From: Nocardia neocaledoniensis
GTDB lineage: Bacteria > Actinomycetota > Actinomycetes > Mycobacteriales > Mycobacteriaceae
Assembly (NCBI RefSeq): GCF_003182135.1
Contig: NZ_QGTL01000001.1
Location: forward strand, 558,001 to 622,000
Direction of reading: 5' to 3'
DNA: 64,000 nt
This document shows, one piece after another, positions 42,001 to 54,000 of this stretch (position 1 is its first letter; every line of letters starts with the position of its first letter). The position numbers and the translations under genes are program-made. The notes under the pieces were generated by a model. The model made no database searches and was not told the DNA's origin. It worked only from the letters and a program-made list of their open reading frames with translations.

Positions 42001-45000
42001 CGGCGTCCACCGCGGCGCGCGGCCCTCGCTGCGGGCGAGATAGGCGGTCATCAGGTCGCGCACCAGCGGTGGGACGGAGGACCCGTCGGCGCTGATGTGG
42101 TGCACGACCACGGCCAGGACGGCGGTGTCGTCGCTGATCCGGTACAGCACGACCTGCCACGGCACGCCGGCGGTGACGTCGAACGTGGTGGCGGCCAGCG
42201 CGGTCACCGCGTCGACGACGTCGTCGGCGGCGATCGGCTGAACACGCAGGGCGACACCGGCTTCGGCGGCGGGCAGGATGTGCTGCACCGGCCCGTCGGC
42301 GGTCTCGGGGTAGTAGGTGCGCAGCACCTCGTGGCGCTCGACGAGATCGTCGACGGCCGCGGCCACCGCCGCGAGGTCGACCGCGCCGGTCAACCGCACC
42401 GCGATCGGCACGTTGTATCCGGCCGATTCCGGATCGAACCGGTTGAGGAACCACATGCGCTGCTGCGCGGGCGAGAGCGGGATCCGCGCAGGCCGCTCCC
42501 CGGCGACCAGCGCCCGTCGACCGGTCGCCGCGGTGGTCTCGAGCACCGCAGCCAACGCGGACACCGCGGGCGCCTCGAAGATCCGGGCCACCGGCACCTG
42601 CCGATCCAGCGCGGCACCGAGCCGCGCGGCAACCCTGGTCGCGAGGAGCGAATTGCCGCCGAGGTCGAAGAAGTCGTCGTCGGCGCCGACCCGCTCGAGG
42701 CCGAGCACCTCGGCGAACACCGCGGCCACGACCTGCTCCGAAGACGTTGCCGGCGCACGGAACTCGCGGGCGACCAGCTCCGGCGCTGGCAGTGCCCGCC
42801 GGTCCAGCTTGCCCGAGGAGTTGACCGGCAGCTCCGCCAGCACCACGAAGGCGCTGGGCACCATGTAGGCCGGAAGAATCCGCTGCAGGGCGGCCTTCAC
42901 GCCGTCGAGGTCGATCGAGCGCCCGGTGCCGGTGGAGTTCTCCACGGGGACGCGGAGGCCGGCCACGTCGCCGGCGCCCACGCGGCCGTCTCGACCGGCG
43001 GAACCTCCCGCTTGGCCGGTGGTCCCATCGACGACGCCCGCGGTCGCCGCGTCGCTGCCCTGGTCTGCCACACGGCTCCGGTCTGCGTCCGCGTCGTCGT
43101 TCGCCGGGACGAGGTAGGCGGTGAGGTAGTCGCCGGTGCCGTCGTCGCGCACGGTGACCACGGCCCGGTCGACGGCCTCCAGCCCGGCGAGCGCGGCCTC
43201 GATCTCGCCGAGTTCGATGCGCAGGCCGCGCAGCTTCACCTGGAAGTCGGTGCGGCCCAGGTATTCCAGTTCCCCGCTCCGGGTGCGGACGACGAGGTCG
43301 CCGGTGCGGTACATGCGGGCCCCCGGCTCGCCGTACGGGTTGGCCACGAAGCGGTCGGCGGACAGGTCGGGGCGGTTCAGGTAGCCACGGGCCAGCTGGA
43401 CGCCGGCCAGGTACAGCTCGCCCGGCACACCGATCGGCACCGGGCGCAGGCGCGCGTCGAGCACGTGCAGGGCGGTGTTGGCGACCGGCGCGCCGATCGG
43501 CACGGTGACGGTGTCGGCGTCGGTGACCTCGTGGAAGGTGACGTCGACAGCGGCCTCGGTCGGCCCGTACAGGTTGTGCACGGCCACGCCGGGGAGCAGG
43601 GCGCGCAGCCGCTGCGCGTCGGCGGCGGGCAGCGCCTCGCCGGAGGCGAACACCTGGCGCAGCGAGACACAGTGCGCGGCAGCCGGTTCGGCGAGGAAGG
43701 CGGCCAGCATCGACGGCACGAAGTGCGCGACGTCCACACCGGTGCGGGTGATCACCTCGGCCAGGTAGGCGGGATCGCGGTGCCCGTCGGGCCGGGCGAT
43801 CACCAGCGTGGCACCGATCTGCAAGGGCCAGAACAGTTCCCAGACCGAGACGTCGAAGGTGATGGGGGTCTTCTGCAGCACGGTGGCCGTGGCGTCGAGC
43901 CGGTAGGTGTCCTGCATCCACCGCAGCCGGTTGACGATCGCGGTGTGGGTGACCGCGACGCCCTTCGGCATTCCCGTGGAGCCCGAGGTGAACAGCACGT
44001 ACGCCAGGTCGGCGCCGCGCAGCGGCCGGAGCCGGTCGGCGTCGGTGACCGGCTCCGCCGAGTACCCGGCCAGGTCGATGCCCGCCGGATCCACCACGGG
44101 GACCGGGGCCGCGAAGTCCGCGCCCGCGAGCACGAGAACCGGTGCCGCCGTGGCGAGGACGTGCGCGGTGCGATCGGCCGGGTGGTCGGGGTCCAGCGGC
44201 AGGTAGGCGGCGCCCGCGGCCTGCGCCGCGTAGATCGCGACGAGCAGGTCGAGGCCGCGCGGCAGGCCGACACCGACGATCGCGCCGGGACCGACGCCCG
44301 CGCCGATCAGCCAGCGGGCGAGCCGGGCGACGCGTGCGGCGAACTCGCCGTAGCCGAGGCGTTCACCCTCGAACTCGAGCGCGACGGCGTCGGGTGTGCG
44401 ACGCGCCTGCGCGGTGAACAGGGCGTCGAGTGTCGCCGCGGTGTCCAGGGGCGCCGCGGTGTCGTTCCAGGTCGCCAGCTGGGCGAGCTCGGCGGGAGCG
44501 AGCAGGTCGATCTCCCCGACGGGCGCGGTGTCGTCGGCGACGACCGCCGCCAGCACGCGCACGAAGCGGTCGCCGAAGGCGGTGACCGTGTCGGCGTCGA
44601 ACAGGTCGGTGGCATAGCGCAGCCAGCCGCGCAGGCCGGGCTCGCCCGCCGCACCGGTCTCGGTGAGCGCCAGGGACAGGTCGAACTGTGTTGTCGCGGC
44701 GGGCAGGTCGTAGGCCTCGACCCGCAGCCCCGGCAGGTCGATCACGGTGTCGTCGCGGTGCTCGAACGCCAGCATCACCTGCACGAGGGGCGAATAGGCC
44801 GTGGAGCGCACCGGATTCAGCTCGTCGACGAGCCGCTCGAACGGCAGGTCGGCGTGGGCGAAGGCGCGCAGGTCGGCGGCGCGCACCGCGGCGAGCAGCT
44901 CGGCGAAGCCCGCGTCGCCGTCGACCGTGGTCCGCAGCACCAGCGTGTTGACGAACATGCCGACGAGGTCGTCGAGCGCGGCGTCGGCCCGGCCCGCCAC

Positions 45001-48000
45001 CGGCGTGCCCACCACGATGTCGGAGCCTGCGCCGTGGCGCGACAGCAGCACCGCGAACGCCGCGTGCGCCACCATGAACGTGGACACGCCGTGCCGACGC
45101 GCCAGTTCCTCGATCCCGGCGACGACGCCGGGGGGCACCTCGAAGCCGACCGCCGCACCCGCGCCGCCGCGCACCGCGGGCCGCGGCCGGTCCGTGGCGA
45201 GCTCGAGCACCGGTGCGAGCCCGGCCAATTCGTCGCGCCAGTGCGACAGCTGCAGCCCCAGCCGCGACGACGGGTCTGCCGCGTCGCCGAGCACCGCGTG
45301 CTGCCACAGCGCGAAGTCGGGGTATTGCACCGGCAGCGGGTCCCACCCGGGCGCCGTCCCGGTGCTGCGGGCCGCGTACGCCGTGATCAGGTCCCGCGCC
45401 AACGGCACCGTCGAGACACCGTCGGCGGCGATGTGGTGCACCGCGAGCACCAGCACGTGTTCGGCTGCCCGCGCCTCGTCATGGTGGCCGCCCCCGCCGT
45501 CGGCGGTGCCGTGCGTTGTCGCCGCTCCGTTGCGCCAGCCTCGCCCGGCACCGTCGGCGACCGCGCCGGTGCGCGGGGTGCCCACGACCATCGCACCATC
45601 TCGCACGACGGTCTCGACCGCGGCACCGGTGCGCCTTGCTTGCGCGCCCGCGACGTCGTTCCGCACGCTGGCGCCGTGGTCGGCTCGCGCGACCGCCGAC
45701 GGCCCGGGAGCACCGGCGCGGCTCGTGCGCAGCAGTGCGACCCGCACCGGTGGCTGCGTGGTCAGGTCGTAGCCCGCTCCGACGATCTCGCGGACCGTGT
45801 CCGCCAGGGCCGGATCGGCGACGTGGCGGACGGTGGCGTCGGGGAGCACCTTCTCGACCGGGAGGACGACCTGGGTCGGCCCTTCGCCGTCCTCGGGGAA
45901 GACGGTGCGCAGCGATTCGTGCCGGGCGAGCACGTCGCGCAGTGCCGCCCACAGCGCCTCGGTGTCCAGGTCGCCGGTCAGGCGCAACGCGATCGGCAGG
46001 GTGTAGACGGCCGAGCCGGGGTCGATGCGGTTCAGTAGCCAGAGCCGGGTCTGCGCCGGCGACAACGGGATCCGGTCCGGGCGCGGGTCGGCGGCCACCA
46101 AGGGCGGCAGCTGCTCAGCGCTGCCGACGGCGCGTTCGGCCAGGCCGGCGACGGTCGGCGCGTCGAACACATCGCGCACGTCCAGGGCGCTGCCCAGCGC
46201 GGCGTTGGCGCGGGCGACCAGGCGCATGGCGAGCAGGGAGTTGCCGCCGACGGCGAAGAAGTCGTCGTCGGCGCCGATGCGCGACTGCCCGAGCAGATCG
46301 GCGATCACACCGGCCAGCACGGTCTGCGGGCCGGGTCGCGGCGCCACGTAGGCGGTCGTGGTGGACAGATCGGCGGCGGGCAGGGCGGCCCGATCGAGCT
46401 TGCCCGCGGCGTTGAGCGGGACGGTGTCGAGCACCACCAGGTGCGCGGGGACCATGTAGGCGGGCACCCTGGCGGCGACGTGCGCGCGCACCACGGTGAC
46501 GTCGACGGCGCCGGCGACATAGGCCACCAGGCACTGGCGGCCTGCGTCGTTGGTGGCCGGGACCACGGTCGCGTGGGTGACGCCGGGGGCGTCGCCGAGA
46601 GCGGCCTCGATCTCCCCCAGTTCGATCCGCAAGCCCCGGATCTTGACCTGGAAGTCGTTGCGGCCCAGGTACACCAGCGCGCCGTCGCGATCGCGGCGCA
46701 CGAGGTCACCGGTGCGGTACATGCGCGTGCCCGCCGCGTCCTCGGGGGCGAACGGGTCGGCGACGAACCGATCCGCGGTCAGCTCCGGCCTGCCCAGGTA
46801 GCCGCGCGCGAGTTGGTCGCCCGCCAGATACAGCTCACCCGTGACCCCGGCGGGCACCGGATGCAGCCGCTCGTCGAGGACGTAGGCGCGCACGTTCCAG
46901 GTGGGCCTGCCGATCGGCAGCTCGGTCCGCTCGACCGGCGCGGTGATCCGCTGGAAGGTGCTGGTGATCGCCACCTCGGTCGGGCCGTAGGTGTTGTGCA
47001 GCTCGCCGGGCAGGGTCGCGAGCACGGTCGAGGCCAGCGCGGCGGGCAGTTCCTCGCCGCCCACGTGCAGCATCCGCAGCCCGCGCAGGTCCTCGGCGAG
47101 CCCCTCGGCGAGCATGGCGGCGAGCACCGACGGCACGATTTCGACCACGGTGACCCGCTGTTCGCGGATCACCGCGGCCTGATAGGCCAGGTCGAGGTGA
47201 CCGCCGGGCCGCAGCAGGACCAGGGTGGCGCCGAGCAGCGCGGGGCAGAGCAGTTCCCAGAGCGAGACGTCGAAGGTCAGCGGCGCGCGCTGGAGCAGCC
47301 GATCCGCCGAGGTGAGCTCGTATTCGCCGCGTAGCCAGCACAATTCGTTGACCACCGCGCGGTGCGAGACCAGCACGCCCTTGGGCAGACCGGTGGACCC
47401 GGAGGTGAACAGCGCGTAGGCCGGGTGGTCCGGGTGCAGTGGTGCGAGCCGTTCGGCGTCGGTGACCGGACCGCCGTGGGCGGGCGGCCGGGCCGGGTCC
47501 TCGAGCTGCGCGACGGTCAGCACCGCGAAGCCGGAGCGGGAGGCCGCGGCGAAATGCACGGAGGCGGTGGCGGATCGGATGCCGCTGTCGACATGGTCGA
47601 GGTCGCCCGCATGCGCGGTGACGACCAGGCGCGGCGCGGCGGTGGCCAGGACATGCCCGATGCGGTCGGCGGGCTGGGCCGGATCGATCGGCACGTAGAC
47701 GCCGCCCGCGGCGAGCACGCCGTGCAGGACGACCAGCAGCTCGATGCCGCGGGGCACCGCGACGGCCACAGCGGTCTCGGGTCCGACGCCGCATTCGATC
47801 AGCCTGCGGGCGAGGCGGTTGGCGCGCGCGGCCAGCGCGCCGTAGGTGATCTCGGTGCCGTCGGCCACGGCGGCGACGGCGTGCGGGTCACGCGCGGCGG
47901 CGGCGTCGAGCAGCAGCGCGGCCAGTGGCGCGCGCACGCCGAGTTCGGCGAGCGGCCGGTCGAGCGGGACGAGGTCGCCGTGCGGGCCTGCCAGCAGTGC

Positions 48001-51000
48001 GGCGCGCTCGGCGCCGTCGAGCAGGGGCAGATCGCCCACAGCGGTGCCCGGTGCGGTGACCGCGGCGCGCAGCACCCGTTCGAGCATCGCGACCAGGTCG
48101 GCGATGGTGCCCGCGTCGAAGAGGTCGGTGGCGTAGCGCAGTTCGAGGTCGAGGCCGGCGGCGGCGCCGTCGGTGGCGTAGTGGTCGACGAAGGTGAAGT
48201 CGAGGTCGACGGCGATCGGCGCGTCCGGCAGCTCGACTCCCGAGAGGGTCAGGCCGGGCAGTTCGAAGTCGCCGACGCGCTGGTTCTGCAGCGCCAACGA
48301 CACCTGATACAGCGGCGAATAGCCCTGCGAGCGGGCCGGATTGATGGCGTCGACCAGGCTCTCGAACGGCACGTCGGCGTGCTCGAAGGCATCGAGGTCA
48401 TTCGCCCGGATCTGGTCGAGCACGGCAGCGAAGGGCGCGTCGGTGGGGACCTGGGCACGCAGCACCAGCGTGTTGACGAACATGCCGACGATCTCGTCGA
48501 GTTCCCGATGTCCACGGCCCGCGACCGGCGTGCCGACCACGATGTCGGAACCCGCGGACAGGCGCGCGAGCAGGACCGCGAGGGCGGCGTGCAGCACCAT
48601 GAACGGGGTCGCGCGCCGGGACCGGGCCAGCTGGTCGATCCCGCGGTGCAGCTCGGCGTCGAAACCGGCGGTGAAGGTGCCGCCGCGCTGGGAAGCGATC
48701 AGCGGCCTGCGGCGGTCGGCGGGCAGGGTGAGCACGTCGGGGAGACCGGCGAGCCGATCGGTCCAATAGGCGAGCTGGCGCGCCAGCGGCGCGTCGGGAT
48801 CGTCCGCGCTGCCGAGTCCTTCGACCTGCCACAGCGCGTAGTCGGCGTAGTGCACGCGCAGCGCGGGCAGCCGCGGGGTGGCGCCGGCGGCCCTGGCGGC
48901 ATAGGCGGTCACCAGGTCACGGGTCAGCGGGGCCATCGACCAGCCGTCGGCGGCGATGTGGTGCACGACGAGGACCAGCACGTGCTCGGTCGGGGTCACC
49001 CGCAGCAGGCGGGCGCGCACCGGCACCTCGGTGGTGATGTCGAAGCCACCGGTCAGCGCGGCGGCGACCGCGGCCGGTACCGCGTCGGCGGTGAGCTCGG
49101 TGACGGGCAGGTCGGGCACGAACGGCGCGCCGACGTGCTGGGTGGCCTGCCCGTCGAATTCGGGGTAGGTCGTCCGCAGCGTCTCGTGCCGGGCCACCAG
49201 GTCGCCCAGCGCGCCGCGCAGGGCCGCGCTGTCGAGGTCACCGCTGAGCCGGATCGCGACCGGGATGAGGTAGGCGGTCGACTCCGGGTCGAAGCGGTGC
49301 AGGAACCACATCCGCTGCTGGGCCGGAGAGAGCGGAATCCGTTGCGGGCGTTGGCCCGCCACCGGACCACGCCTGCTGCCGGTCCCGGACAGGGTGTCCA
49401 GCCGGGCCGCGAGAGCCTCGACCGTGCTCGCCTCGAACAGTTCACGCACGGGCACCCGCGCGTCCAGCGCGGTGCCGAGCCGGGCCGCGACCTGGGTGGC
49501 GACCAGTGAGTTGCCGCCGAGGGCGAAGAAATCGTCGGTGGCGCCCACTCGCTGCGCGCCGAGCACCCCGGCGAAGGCGTCCGCCACGATCCGCTCGGTG
49601 GTGGTCACCGGCTCGCGGTATTCGCGTTCGGGCAGGTCGGGCGCGGGCAGTGCCCGGACATCGAGCTTGCCCGAGGAGTTGACCGGCAGTTCGTCGAGGA
49701 AGACGTAGGCCCCGGGCACCATGTACGAGGGCAGGACAGCGGCCACTGCCGCGTCCAGTTCCGTGGCAGTCGGTGCCGGGCTCGCCGCCGCGCTGCTCGT
49801 GAGCTGAGCCCCCGCACCACCGGCAGGACCGACCAGCGAGTCCGCAGCACCGTGTCCGTCTGCGAGCGAGCCCGCGGCACCGGCCAGGCGCGTGGCGGCG
49901 GGGTCGTGCCGCGGATCCGCCGCACCTTCCGCGTCGGCGTGGAAGCGTGCGCCGGCCGGGACGACGTAGGCGACCAGCTGGTCGGGCCGGCCCGCGTCCG
50001 AGCGGACGAGGACGGCGGCGCGGCGCACGCCGGGGACCGCGGACAGCGCCGCCTCGATCTCGGCGGGTTCGATGCGCAGGCCGCGCAGTTTGACCTGGAA
50101 GTCGGTGCGGCCCAGGTAGTGCAGGGCGGGCCCCTCGGGACCGGTGCGCCAGGTGACGAGATCGCCGGTGCGATAGAGGCGTTCGCCGGTGCCGAAGGGG
50201 TCGGCGACGAAGCGTTCAGCGGTGAGGTCGCAGCGCGCGTGGTAGCCGTCGGCGAGCTGGGCGCCTGCCACATAGAGTTCGCCGGGAACGCCGGCCGGGA
50301 CCGGACGCAATCGCGAATCCAGCACGTACACACGGGTATTGGCGACGGGAGAGCCGATCGGCACGGACGCGCTCGGCTCGGCGCCCACCTCGTGTGTGGT
50401 GACCTGGATGGCGGTCTCGGTCGGGCCGTACAGGTTGACGACCCGCGCCCCGGAGGCATCACGCACCCGCCGCGCCAGGTCGGCGGTGAGCGCTTCGCCG
50501 CCCGCGAAGACCAGGCGCAGCGAATCCCGCGGCGCCGGTTCCGCGACGACGGCCGCCAGGACGGACGGCACGTACTGCACGACGGTCGCGCGGTGCCGGG
50601 CGGTGGCCTCGGCCAGGTAGGCGGGGTCACGATGACCGTCGGCGGTGGCGAGCACCAGGCGCGCGCCGGCCTGCAACGGCCACAGCAGCTCCCACACCGA
50701 GGCGTCGAAGGTGAACGGGGTCTTCTGCAGGACGACATCGTCCGCCGTGAGCGTGTATTCCGTTTGCAGCCAGAGCAGTTGGTTCACCACAGCCCGGTGC
50801 GGCACCGCCACGCCCTTCGGCCTGCCGGTGGAGCCGGAGGTGAACAGGACGTAGGCGAGGTGGTCGGGACGCAGCGGGGTGAGCCGTTCGTCGTCGGCGA
50901 TGGGGTGGTCGGGCAGGTCCGAGAGGTCGAGCGTGTCGAGCGCGAGGGCCGAATCACCCAGGGGCGCGGCCTGTTCGGTGGCCGTCAGGACACAGACCGG

Positions 51001-54000
51001 TGCCGTGGTCTCGAGGACGTACGTGATCCGGTCGGCCGGATGACCGGGGTCCACCGGGACGTACGCGGCGCCCGCCGCGAGCACCGCGTGCACGGCCACC
51101 AGCTGGTCGATTCCGCGAGGCAGCGCGATCGCGACCACCGCGCCCGGGCCCGCGCCGAGGCTGATCAGATGCCGCGCCAATCGCGCTACCCGCGCGGCGA
51201 ACTCGGCGTAGGTCAGCGTGAGGTATTCCGCTGCGCCGGAGTCGGACTCACCACCTTCGGCACGTTCCTCGACGCCGTGCTGTCGCCCTCGGCCTGCACG
51301 CTCGACCGCGCCGCGCCTCCCGGGCGGGAGCTGGCCGTCCGCGCCTTCGCCACGGGGATCGGCCGCCGCGTCATGGGACTCCGCGGCGGAACCGAGCGAC
51401 TCCATCGTCTGCGACACGGTCGCTGCTGCCGACCGACCCGGGGCGCCGAGCCCCGCACTCCCGGCCCGGCGCTCCGCCGGGTCGGCATCGACGACCACGG
51501 CGATAGCGTGCGGCGTCTCGGCCGCGCGGGCCGCCAACAGGGCGGGCAGCGTCGCGGTCCGATCGAAGGCCGCGCCGGTGTCGTTCCATGCGGTGAGGAT
51601 CTCGGCGGACTCGCTCGCGTCGAGCAGGTCGATGTCGCCGACCGGGCGGGCCGGGTCGATCAGGACGGCGTCGAGGAGCCGGTGCAGGCGGGCCGCGAAC
51701 CCGGCCACCGTGGCGGGGTCGAACAGGTCGGTGGCATAGACGAACGCACCGGAAATCCCGGCGGGGGCACCGGATTCGTCCCGATGCTCGGTGAGCGCGA
51801 GTTCCAGGTCGAACTTGGCGACACCGGTGGGGAGCTCGAATCCGCTCACCGCGAGGCCGGGCAGCGAGGCGGCGCGCGGGGTGTCCTCGTTGAGGGACAA
51901 CATCACCTGGAACAACGGATTGCGGGCGGTCGAGCGCACCGGGTCGAGCACCTCGACGAGCCGCTCGAACGGCACCTCGGCGTGCCCGAAGGCGGCGAGG
52001 TCGGTCTCGCGCACGCGCGCGATCAGCTCGGCGAATGGCAGGCCCGGCGCGACGTCCGTGCGCAGCACGAGGGTGTTGACGAACATGCCGATGAGATCGT
52101 CGAGCGCCCGGTCACCACGCCCCGCCACCGGCGTGCCGATCGCGATGTCGGTGGTCGCCGACAGCCGCGCCAACAGCACCGCGAACAGAGCGTGGGCCGC
52201 CATGAACACGGTGACACCGTGCGCCCTGGCGAGCTCGGCCAGCGCGCGGTGCGTGCCGGCATCGATCGTGACCGGGTGGGTGTCGCCGCGACGCGAGGCC
52301 ACGGCGGGCCGGATCCGGTCCGTGGGCAGTTCCAGCTGCTCCGGCACACCGGCGAGCGTCCGCGTCCAGAACGCCAGCTGCCGAGCCACTTCCGACTCCG
52401 GGTCGGCCGCGTCACCCAGGACCGCGTGCTGCCACAGCGCGTAGTCGGCGTACTGCACCGGCAGCGGCGCCCACCGCGGCGCCTCCTTCGCCGCCCGCGC
52501 GCCGTACGCGACGAGCACGTCCCGCACGAGCGGCCCGAACGAAAAGCCGTCCGCGGCAATGTGATGCAGCACGATAACCAGCACGTATTCGGCGTCGGCG
52601 GTCGGCACGACACCACCGACCACAGCCTTCGCCAGTCCGGAACCGACCGCCCCGTGCTCCGCGTCGGCAGTCGCGAGTCCCGCCGCATCCGTCGGTTCGC
52701 TGACCGGCGCGTCGGCCGCGCTGCCGGCGCCGACCGCCCCGCCGTCCGGGTCGGCAGTCGCCAGACCTGCCGCTGCTGTCGGCCCGGGGGCGACGCGCAG
52801 GAGGGTGGCGCGGATCGGGGCGTCGATCGTCAGGTCGAAGCCGGTGGTGGCAGCGTCGCGGACGGCATCGGGGAGTGCGTCCGGGGTGACGACGCGCGGG
52901 AGGACCTCCGGTAGCAGGCCGTCGGCGGCCATGATCTCGGCGATCGGGTGGCCGTCGCGCTCCGGGTAGCGGGTGCGCAGGACCTCGTGGCGGTGCAGGA
53001 CGTCGACGAGGGCGGCGTGCAGCGCGTTCAGGTCGAGGTCGCCGGTGAGGCGCACGGCCAGGGGGATGTTGTCGGTGGCCGAACCGGGGTCGAATCGGTT
53101 GAGGAACCACATGCGCTGCTGCGCGGGCGAGAGCGGTAGCACCTCGGGCCGCGGCCCGGCGACGAGCGCGGGTCCGGAGCCGGTGCCGCGCAGGCGATCC
53201 ACGGTGCCGGCGAGAGCTCGCACCGTCGATGTGTCGAAGAGCTGGCGGACCGGAACCCGCAGGTCGAGGTCGGCGCCGAGGCGCGCCGTCAGCCGGGTCG
53301 CGAGCAGCGAGGTGCCGCCGAGATCGAAGAAGTCGTCGTCGCGACCGACCCGCGCCACACCGAGGACCTCGGCGAACGCGGCGGCGACCACCTGCTCCGC
53401 GGGCGTCTCGGGCGCACGGTAGACCGCGGTCTCGAAGACGGGTGCGGGCAACGCGGACCGATCCAGCTTGCCGACGGGCGTCAACGGCACGGCGTCCAGC
53501 GCGACGATCGCGGCGGGCACCATGTGGGCGGGCAGATGGGCGGCGACGTGCGCCACGAGCGCGCCGGTGTCCACGGCGGCGCCCGCGGCCGGGACCACGT
53601 ACGACACCAACACGGTCGCCCCGGCCTCGGTGCGGTGGCCGAGGGTGGCCGCGAAATCCACGGCGGCGTGCCGGGCGAGGACGGCGTCGATCTCACCGAG
53701 CTCGATCCGGAAGCCGCGCACCTTCACCTGGAAATCGTTGCGGCCCAAGTACTCCAGATCGTGGCCACTGTCGCGCCGCACCCAGCGCACGGTGTCGCCG
53801 GTGCGGTACATCCGCTCCCCCGGCGCGCCGTGCGGGTTGGCGACGAACCGTCCCGCCGTCAGCACGGGCCTGCGGTGATAGCCGTTCGCCAGCTGTGCGC
53901 CGGCGATGTACAGCTCACCGACCACGCCGACGGGCACCGGTCGCAGCCGCTCGTCGAGCACCAATTCGGTGGTCCCCTCCACCGGCGCGCCGAGGGTGAT

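Noticed and set aside
40837..46038. A 1,733-codon plus-strand open frame opposite the NRPS gene
   Set aside because: Mirror of the high-GC NRPS coding strand. It has no domains, and its composition (His/Gly/Arg/Val/Asp) is typical of an antisense frame.
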